From: Prochlorococcus sp. AG-388-A01
Lineage (GTDB): Bacteria; Cyanobacteriota; Cyanobacteriia; PCC-6307; Cyanobiaceae
Direction of reading: 5' to 3'
Assembly (NCBI GenBank): GCA_003279945.1
Contig: QCGK01000001.1
Span: 326,213-390,212 of the forward strand
Length of the DNA stretch: 64,000 nucleotides
Shown here: positions 57,438 through 64,000 of the stretch, piece by piece
How positions within the stretch are numbered: the stretch's first letter is position 1
How the letters are laid out: the number at the start of each line of letters is the position of its first letter
The notes under the pieces: model-generated
What the model saw: only the letters and a program-made list of their open reading frames with translations
What the model was told of the DNA's origin: nothing
Databases searched by the model: none
Made by a program: the position numbers and the translations under genes

Positions 57438-59294
57438 TTAGATATTTACACCAGCGGCAATTTTTACAAGTCTAATCATTCCTTTTTCTGTAACTTTTTT
57501 TGCAATTTTCATACTCATTTCTTTTGTATATGGCTCATTTATAAGTCTAGGAATTCTTTTAATAAAAATATCAATAGAGTAACCAGGTACTTTTTGTAAA
57601 ATTTCTAAAAAGTTTCGTAATGGCTCTATATAAATTATAAATTCACTTAAGTTGTTGTTTTCATTAGTTGTATTTAATTTGATTGAGCTTGGAAGGTAGT
57701 TATTTAAATTCTTCAATATTTTTAGACTAAGCAAATCTATTTGATTTGTTAAACTTTCAATTATTTCATTTCTAAGGAATCCTCCTTTTGGAGAAAAGAG
57801 AAGATTTATTACTTCATCTAAAAGCTTTTCCAAATCGATGTTTGTTTGTTTTGCTGCGTTAGAAAGAAGATCTTCTAAGCGATCCCACTTAAATTTTTTA
57901 TTATCGAAAAGCATTTCTTTCAAACTTTCTCTTAATTGTGGATCAGGATCTTCCATCAATCTTCTGGCAAAATATGGATAAGCTGCACCTAATATTTTAA
58001 AATTCGGATCTACGCTTAAAGCAATTCCCTCTAATGTCAGTAATGACCTAATTATTAGTGCATAATAAGGAGGTAGTCTGAAAGGGAATTTATACATAAC
58101 GCCAGACATATCGTCTGTGACGCTTTTAAAATCCATTTTTGAAACACCTTGTTCAACGGCATTAATAAAAACATCTTGAAATGCTGGAACTATGGGTTCA
58201 AGATTAACTTCTTCTGACAAAAATCCTAATTTTACAAAGTCTTGGGATAATTTATCAAAGTTTTTATTTACTAAATGTACAACTGCTTGTATTAAGCCGG
58301 ACCTAGAGTTTCTTGAAACTTCGCTCATCATTCCAAAATCTAGATAACATAATCTGCCATCACTTAAGGCTAATAAATTTCCTGGATGTGGGTCAGCATG
58401 AAAAAAGCCATGTTCTAAAAGTTGTTCTAAACTGCACTGCACTCCTATCTCGATCATCTTGTCAGGGTCGATTCCTAATTTTTTTACATCTTCTAAATTA
58501 GTTAATTTCGTGCCGTCGATCCATTCCATTGTTAATACTCTTCTTGATGTTATTTCTTTATAAATTTTTGGTACGGCAATCATTTCGTTATGTTTATGCA
58601 TATTCCTGAATTTTTCTGCATTTTCAGCTTCGTTTAAGTAATCCATCTCTTCAAAAACTCTTTTGCCTAATTCATCAATTAATGCTACGAGATCGCTTCT
58701 TATCAATCCAATATTGTTTTTTAGCCAATAAGCAATATTTCTTACTATGTAAAGGTCTAAGGTTATTTGTTCTCTTAAACCTGGTCTTTGGACTTTAACA
58801 GCAACTACTTTTTTATTCTTTAATTTAGCTTTATGAACTTGGCCTAGAGAAGCAGCAGAAATTGGCTCTTTATCAATCTCTAAAAAAATTTCATCTATTT
58901 TGGATCCCAAATCTTCTTCTATCAACTCCATCGCTTTATCACCATTAAATCCAGGTAGTTGATCTTGCAATTCAGATAATTCTTCCAAAAGAATTCCTGG
59001 AATAATATCTGGTCTTGTAGATAAAGCTTGACCTGCTTTAACAAATGCAGGTCCTAATTCTACTAATAAATTTGTTAATTCTTTTGCTCTAAATCTTGCT
59101 TGCGCTTTATTCTTTAATCTACCAGTTAATTTATCCCACCCAACAGAAAATATGTAGCCAAAAATAGGTATCAGTGTTTGCCAAAGTCTTTTTAAAAGTC
59201 TTTTTGGATTTTTTTTATAAATTTTAGAAATCGTATCTGGATCATAATCTAGTAGTCCAGACACTTCTATAAAATCAGTAAAATCTTCTTTCAT
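57438..59294 (-). CDS. ABC1/UbiB family atypical kinase
   Basis: The 618-aa protein has the ABC1 core: the KxGQ motif FVKAGQALSTRPD, ISAASLGQVHKAKL (A-rich loop), VAVKVQRPG, the HADPHPGNLLAL catalytic segment and YLDFGMMSE. In cyanobacteria and plastids such kinases act in prenylquinone metabolism or oxidative-stress control; the true substrate is uncertain. The C-terminal region is long and helical. It is divergent from recN. Confidence 0.92.
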   Translation of the reverse strand: MKEDFTDFIEVSGLLDYDPDTISKIYKKNPKRLLKRLWQTLIPIFGYIFSVGWDKLTGRLKNKAQARFRAKELTNLLVELGPAFVKAGQALSTRPDIIPGILLEELSELQDQLPGFNGDKAMELIEEDLGSKIDEIFLEIDKEPISAASLGQVHKAKLKNKKVVAVKVQRPGLREQITLDLYIVRNIAYWLKNNIGLIRSDLVALIDELGKRVFEEMDYLNEAENAEKFRNMHKHNEMIAVPKIYKEITSRRVLTMEWIDGTKLTNLEDVKKLGIDPDKMIEIGVQCSLEQLLEHGFFHADPHPGNLLALSDGRLCYLDFGMMSEVSRNSRSGLIQAVVHLVNKNFDKLSQDFVKLGFLSEEVNLEPIVPAFQDVFINAVEQGVSKMDFKSVTDDMSGVMYKFPFRLPPYYALIIRSLLTLEGIALSVDPNFKILGAAYPYFARRLMEDPDPQLRESLKEMLFDNKKFKWDRLEDLLSNAAKQTNIDLEKLLDEVINLLFSPKGGFLRNEIIESLTNQIDLLSLKILKNLNNYLPSSIKLNTTNENNNLSEFIIYIEPLRNFLEILQKVPGYSIDIFIKRIPRLINEPYTKEMSMKIAKKVTEKGMIRLVKIAAGVNI

Positions 59295-59362
59295 GACTTT
59301 ATATATTAAAAACCTTTATTTTTTTAAAAAAGAAGTTAATTTTTTTATATGGAAGATTTATC

Positions 59363-61042
59363 ATGTTAATACAATTAAAAATAGAAAACATTGCCTTAAT
59401 TGAAATTATAGAAATTAATTTCGAAAAAGGTTTGAATATCATAACTGGAGATTCAGGTAGTGGAAAATCTTTAATTTTAGATTCTTTAAATGTATTGTTT
59501 GGTGGAACTAATATACCTTTAAAACATTTAATACGTCCAGGAAAAGATTATTGTGTTATCGAGGCAAAATTCTCTTCTTCCTATCAAATTAACAATTGGT
59601 TAATTAGTAAAGGCTTTGAAACAAGTTGCTCAGAACTTAAAGTTAAAAGAAAATCCTATATAAAAAATAATAAAATTTTATCTAAATATACCCTTAACAA
59701 TTTATCTATTAATAAACAATCTTTGGAAGAACTTGGAGGACTTTTGATAGATTTTGCGGGTCAATCAGATAGTTTTTTATTTGATTCACAAGATAAGAGG
59801 AGATTAATTATTGATGATTTATGTTCGCAAGACTTCAAAGACATTAGTTCAAAGATTAAAAGTTTATGGGGGGAAAGTCAGCTTTTAAACGAATTACTGA
59901 ATGAAAAAATATTGTCTTCTAAGAAAGAAGAAGAAAAAAACTTAGTAATGAAACAAATGTTGAAGAGTTTAGAGGAGGCTAACTTAAATTCCAGTGAAGA
60001 AATCTTAGAATTAGAGTCACAACAAAATAAACTTGTAAATAATCTCGAAATAAATAATTCAATTCAATCATCTTTAGATAATCTAAATAAATTTAGTCAT
60101 GATGAACCATCAGTTACTTTTTTGATTAATCAATCAATAAAAAATTTAAATAGAACAGCAGATTTAGATCTGAAAATTCAAAATTTTAGAGAAAAGTTAT
60201 CAAATATACAAACTGATGTTGAAGATTTAATTTTTTCTCTAAATTCTTATATGCAAGAAATAGATAATTACGAAACTCATCTTTCAGAAATACAAGAAAG
60301 ATTATATTTTTTAAAAAACTTGGAGAGAACTTTTTCAATGAATTTACCACAACTAATTCAGAGACGAGATGAATTAAAGACATATTTTTTAAAAAATAAT
60401 CAAGAGAATGAGATTTGTAATATCGAAGATCAAATCAAAAACTTACAAATCAAGTTGAGCTCTTTATTTGTTATGCAATCTACTGAAAGAAAAAAAGTTG
60501 CTAAACATTTACAAGATTCAGTAATTTCAATTTTAAGAAATTTAGGATTAGAAAATGCAAATTTTTCAATTCAATTTTCCGAATGTAAACCTTCTGGCTA
60601 TGGAATTGATAATGTAAACTTTTTGTTTTCGGCAAATCCTGACCAGCAGCTTGCTCCTTTATCAAATGTTATCTCTGGTGGAGAAATGTCAAGATTTTTA
60701 TTAGCTATTAAATCAAGTATTTCGAAAAAGCCAAATACTTTTTTTTTAGATGAAATTGATAATGGTTTAAGTGGTAAATCTTTATTTTCTTTAGTTGAGC
60801 TAATAAAAGAAATTGCTAGAAATCAGCAGATTTTATGTATTACACATCAGCCTTTTTTAGCTGCTGGAGGATTAGCTCACTTCAAAGTTAATAAAAACGT
60901 AATTGATGGTATAACTTATACTTCAATATCAAAATTAACTACAAAACAACAAAGAAAACATGAATTAATAGAACTCATTGGTGGAGGTTCTGGAGAAGCA
61001 AATGATTATGCTTCTAGACTTCTTGAAAGAGCAGCAGCGTAA
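59363..61042 (+). CDS. recN: DNA repair protein RecN
   Basis: RecN is an SMC-like ATPase for double-strand-break repair. It has the Walker A GDSGSGKSLILD at the N-terminus, two long coiled-coil arms (about 160-380) rich in Lys/Glu/Asn, then the ABC signature VISGGEMSRFLLAI and Walker B FFLDEIDNGLSGKS. The 559-aa length is near normal. It is 54 bp upstream of uvrA on the same strand, so the two repair genes may share a transcript. Confidence 0.95.
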   Translation: MLIQLKIENIALIEIIEINFEKGLNIITGDSGSGKSLILDSLNVLFGGTNIPLKHLIRPGKDYCVIEAKFSSSYQINNWLISKGFETSCSELKVKRKSYIKNNKILSKYTLNNLSINKQSLEELGGLLIDFAGQSDSFLFDSQDKRRLIIDDLCSQDFKDISSKIKSLWGESQLLNELLNEKILSSKKEEEKNLVMKQMLKSLEEANLNSSEEILELESQQNKLVNNLEINNSIQSSLDNLNKFSHDEPSVTFLINQSIKNLNRTADLDLKIQNFREKLSNIQTDVEDLIFSLNSYMQEIDNYETHLSEIQERLYFLKNLERTFSMNLPQLIQRRDELKTYFLKNNQENEICNIEDQIKNLQIKLSSLFVMQSTERKKVAKHLQDSVISILRNLGLENANFSIQFSECKPSGYGIDNVNFLFSANPDQQLAPLSNVISGGEMSRFLLAIKSSISKKPNTFFLDEIDNGLSGKSLFSLVELIKEIARNQQILCITHQPFLAAGGLAHFKVNKNVIDGITYTSISKLTTKQQRKHELIELIGGGSGEANDYASRLLERAAA

Positions 61043-61095
61043 AACATAAAAAATTCCACTATAATGGTCTTTTTAAATCATAAATAGATTTAAAC

Positions 61096-63999
61096 ATGGT
61101 TATTAAAATTAATAATAGTTTTGAAGAAGATAATGCAATCAATATTAGAGGAGCTCGTCAGCATAATTTAAAAAATATTGACCTTTCTCTACCTAGGAAT
61201 AAATTTATAGTTTTTACGGGTGTAAGCGGAAGTGGTAAAAGTTCTTTAGCATTCGATACAATTTTCGCTGAAGGTCAAAGAAGATATGTTGAGAGTCTTT
61301 CAGCATACGCAAGGCAATTTTTGGGTCAAGTAGATAAACCAGACGTTGACAATATTGAGGGCTTATCACCTGCTATTTCAATTGATCAAAAATCTACAAG
61401 TCATAATCCAAGATCAACAGTTGGTACTGTAACAGAGATACAAGATTATCTAAGATTACTATTTGGTCGTGCTGGCGAGCCGCATTGTCATCACTGTGGG
61501 ATTCCAATTGCGCCTCAAACAATTGATGAAATGGTTGATCAAATTCTTCTATTGCCAGAGGGTACTAGGTATCAATTGTTAGCACCTGTTGTAAGAGGGA
61601 AGAAAGGAACTCATACAAAGTTAATAAGTGGACTAGCTGCAGAGGGCTTTGCAAGGGTAAGAATTAATGGAGAGGTGAGAGATTTAGCTGATAGTATTGA
61701 ATTAGATAAAAATCAAATTCATAATATTGAGGTTGTAGTTGATAGATTAATCGCAAGGGAAGGAATACAAGAAAGATTAAATGACTCTTTACAAACTTGT
61801 CTCAAAAGAGGTGATGGATTAGCAATAGTAGAAGTTGTTCCCAAAAAAGGAGAAAATTTACCTCCCAATTTAGAAAGAGAAAAATTATATTCAGAAAATT
61901 ATGCTTGTCCTGTACATGGTTCTATTGTAGAAGAACTTTCTCCTAGATTATTTTCCTTTAACAGCCCATATGGTGCCTGTCCAGATTGTCATGGTATTGG
62001 TTATTTAAAAAAATTTACTGCAGATAGAGTTATACCAGATAAAACATTACCTGTTTATGCTGCAATAGCGCCTTGGAGTGAAAAAGATAATACTTATTAT
62101 TTTTCATTACTATATTCTGTTGGACAAGCTTATGGTTTTGAATTAAAAACTCCTTGGAAAGATTTAAGTGATTTGCAAAAAAATGTTCTACTGTTTGGCT
62201 CAGATAAACCAATATTAATTCAAGCTGATAGTCGTTTTAAAACTTCTAGTGGTTTTGAAAGGCCATTTGAAGGAATTTTACCAATTCTAGAAAGGCAATT
62301 TAAAGAAGCTAGTGGAGAATCTGTTAAACAAAAATTAGAAAAGTATTTGGAATTGGTCCCATGTAAGACATGTTCTGGGAAAAGACTAAGACCTGAAGCT
62401 TTGGCAGTTAAAATTGGTCCTTACAACATAACTGATTTAACTTCAATAAGCGTTTCTGAAACATTAACTCATGTCGAGCGAATCATGGGGTTAGGCAAGT
62501 CTAATAAGGAAAATATATCTTTATCAGAAAAACAAAAACAGATAGGTGAATTAGTTTTAAAAGAGATTCGTTTACGTTTGAAGTTTTTAATCAATGTAGG
62601 TTTAGATTACTTAACTTTAGATAGGCCAGCCATGACTTTGTCAGGTGGAGAGGCTCAACGTATTAGATTAGCTACACAAATAGGTGCAGGTCTTACTGGT
62701 GTTTTATATGTATTAGATGAGCCAAGTATTGGTTTACATCAGAGAGATAATGACAGATTATTAGCAACATTAAAAAGCTTAAGAGATTTAGGAAATACTT
62801 TGGTTGTTGTTGAACATGATGAAGATACTATGAAATCTGCCGATTATTTAGTAGACATAGGTCCAGGAGCAGGGGTTTATGGTGGGGAAATTATTGCTAA
62901 GGGATCTTATCAAGATGTCCTGAAATCAGAGAGGTCACTAACTGGAGCTTATCTTAGTGGCAGAAAGTCAATTCCTACTCCAAAAGAACGTAGATCATCT
63001 GTAAAAAAAAGTTTAATTTTGAATAATTGTTCTAAAAATAATCTACAAAATATATCTGTAGAATTCCCTTTAGGAAGATTAGTTTCAGTAACTGGAGTAA
63101 GTGGTAGTGGAAAAAGTACCTTGATAAATGAATTACTTTACCCTGCTTTATGTCATTCTCTAGGATTAAAAGTTCCTTTTCCTCAAGGGGTAAATGAGCT
63201 AAAAGGTATAAAGGCTATTGATAAAGTCATAGTTATTGATCAATCTCCAATAGGGAGAACACCAAGGTCAAACCCTGCTACTTATACAGGTGCTTTTGAT
63301 CCTATAAGGCAAATATTTACTGCCACAGTGGAAGCAAAAGCAAGGGGTTATCAGGCTGGCCAATTTAGCTTTAATGTTAAAGGAGGAAGATGTGAAGCGT
63401 GTAAAGGACAGGGAGTTAATGTTATCGAAATGAATTTTTTACCTGATGTGTATGTGCAGTGTGAAGTTTGCAAGGGAGCTCGTTTTAATAGAGAAACTCT
63501 TCAAGTTAAATATAAGGGTTTTAATATATCAGATGTTTTAGAGATGACTGTTGAACAAGCTGCAGAAACTTTTTCTGCTATACCTCAAGCAGCTGATAGA
63601 TTATCCACATTGGTAGACGTGGGTTTAGGATATGTCAAATTAGGTCAACCAGCCCCTACATTATCTGGTGGAGAGGCTCAAAGAGTTAAGTTGGCTACGG
63701 AATTATCAAAAAGGGCTACTGGAAAAACTTTATACTTAATTGATGAACCAACTACAGGTTTAAGTTTTTATGATGTTCACAAACTAATGGATGTAATACA
63801 ACGTTTGGTAGATAAAGGTAATTCTGTAATTGTTATTGAACATAATTTAGATGTAATTAGATGTTCGGATTGGATTATTGATTTAGGACCTGATGGAGGC
63901 GATAAAGGTGGCAAAATTATTGCAGAAGGTATTCCTGAGGATGTAGCTAAACATCCCACTAGTCATACAGCAAAATATCTTAAAAAGATTCTTAAATAA
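61096..63999 (+). CDS. uvrA: Excinuclease ABC subunit A
   Basis: UvrA locates bulky DNA lesions and loads UvrB. The 967-aa protein is complete; the stop is one base before the window end. It has two ABC modules (GVSGSGKSSLAFDTIF and GVSGSGKSTLINELL), two signature motifs (LSGGEAQRIRLATQ and LSGGEAQRVKLATE) and the zinc modules around CPVHG...CPDCHG and CEACKGQG...CEVCKG. Length and motif order are standard. Confidence 0.98.
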   Translation: MVIKINNSFEEDNAINIRGARQHNLKNIDLSLPRNKFIVFTGVSGSGKSSLAFDTIFAEGQRRYVESLSAYARQFLGQVDKPDVDNIEGLSPAISIDQKSTSHNPRSTVGTVTEIQDYLRLLFGRAGEPHCHHCGIPIAPQTIDEMVDQILLLPEGTRYQLLAPVVRGKKGTHTKLISGLAAEGFARVRINGEVRDLADSIELDKNQIHNIEVVVDRLIAREGIQERLNDSLQTCLKRGDGLAIVEVVPKKGENLPPNLEREKLYSENYACPVHGSIVEELSPRLFSFNSPYGACPDCHGIGYLKKFTADRVIPDKTLPVYAAIAPWSEKDNTYYFSLLYSVGQAYGFELKTPWKDLSDLQKNVLLFGSDKPILIQADSRFKTSSGFERPFEGILPILERQFKEASGESVKQKLEKYLELVPCKTCSGKRLRPEALAVKIGPYNITDLTSISVSETLTHVERIMGLGKSNKENISLSEKQKQIGELVLKEIRLRLKFLINVGLDYLTLDRPAMTLSGGEAQRIRLATQIGAGLTGVLYVLDEPSIGLHQRDNDRLLATLKSLRDLGNTLVVVEHDEDTMKSADYLVDIGPGAGVYGGEIIAKGSYQDVLKSERSLTGAYLSGRKSIPTPKERRSSVKKSLILNNCSKNNLQNISVEFPLGRLVSVTGVSGSGKSTLINELLYPALCHSLGLKVPFPQGVNELKGIKAIDKVIVIDQSPIGRTPRSNPATYTGAFDPIRQIFTATVEAKARGYQAGQFSFNVKGGRCEACKGQGVNVIEMNFLPDVYVQCEVCKGARFNRETLQVKYKGFNISDVLEMTVEQAAETFSAIPQAADRLSTLVDVGLGYVKLGQPAPTLSGGEAQRVKLATELSKRATGKTLYLIDEPTTGLSFYDVHKLMDVIQRLVDKGNSVIVIEHNLDVIRCSDWIIDLGPDGGDKGGKIIAEGIPEDVAKHPTSHTAKYLKKILK

Positions 64000-64000
64000 A

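Noticed and set aside
57159-57599. 146-aa plus-strand ORF across the DUF1400-like and ABC1 kinase genes
   Set aside because: It lies antisense to two well supported genes, is low complexity and shows no family motif.

Overview
The window looks like the chromosome of a high-light-adapted Prochlorococcus (marine picocyanobacterium). The DNA is very A+T rich and the genes are tightly packed. There is a flavodiiron Flv1/Flv3 pair, a cyanobacterial Gap2, CbiD, a lumenal-type cyclophilin and an RRM-glycine-rich RNA-binding protein. The run dnaN, PRC-barrel gene, purL, purF, gyrA-like, TPR gene, queG, DUF502, nusB, ftsY, rsbU-like, argH, rbp, dus, msrB, grpE, dnaJ matches, from memory, the first genes of sequenced Prochlorococcus chromosomes. 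They appear here in reverse orientation. No database search was possible, so the genus call rests on gene content and order.

Layout. 1-14 kb: the tail of a probable coaE, then gatB, thiO, ndk, speA, alaS, the flv3-flv1-FMN-reductase operon and mrdA. 14-16.8 kb: small or poorly known genes, including a lone RecB/Cas4-like PD-(D/E)XK nuclease with four cysteines placed for an Fe-S cluster, and a 2OG-Fe(II) oxygenase. 16.8-19.2 kb: a small accessory island inserted at the 3' end of guaA. It is bounded by a degenerate direct repeat of the guaA tail. It holds an unknown 105-aa gene, a truncated endonuclease/exonuclease/phosphatase fragment, and two TPR genes that share an almost identical leader and upstream region. 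19.2-25.4 kb: guaA, cbiD, an aminotransferase and small genes. 25.4-38 kb: housekeeping genes (pdxA, accB, efp, a cyclophilin, thiL, gap2, murC-murB, ebfC, rsgA, a TusA-like gene, dnaJ, grpE, msrB). 38-55.4 kb: the core block leading to dnaN. 55.4-55.75 kb: a 338-bp gene-free gap with four DnaA-box-like sequences, which I read as the replication origin. 55.75-64 kb: thrC, a DUF1400-like protein, an ABC1 kinase, recN and uvrA.

Most genes are ordinary core metabolism: translation (gatB, alaS, efp), purine synthesis (purF, purL, guaA), cofactors (thiO, thiL, pdxA, cbiD), cell wall (mrdA, murB, murC) and DNA maintenance (dnaN, recN, uvrA, gyrA-like). The flavodiiron pair probably removes O2 photosynthetically, using electrons from NAD(P)H or the photosynthetic chain. 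The most unusual stretch is the guaA-linked island. There, two secreted TPR genes carry a shared module made of a leader, a 12-bp palindrome and paired 11-bp-period direct repeats. I found no tRNA, rRNA, IS element or CRISPR array.
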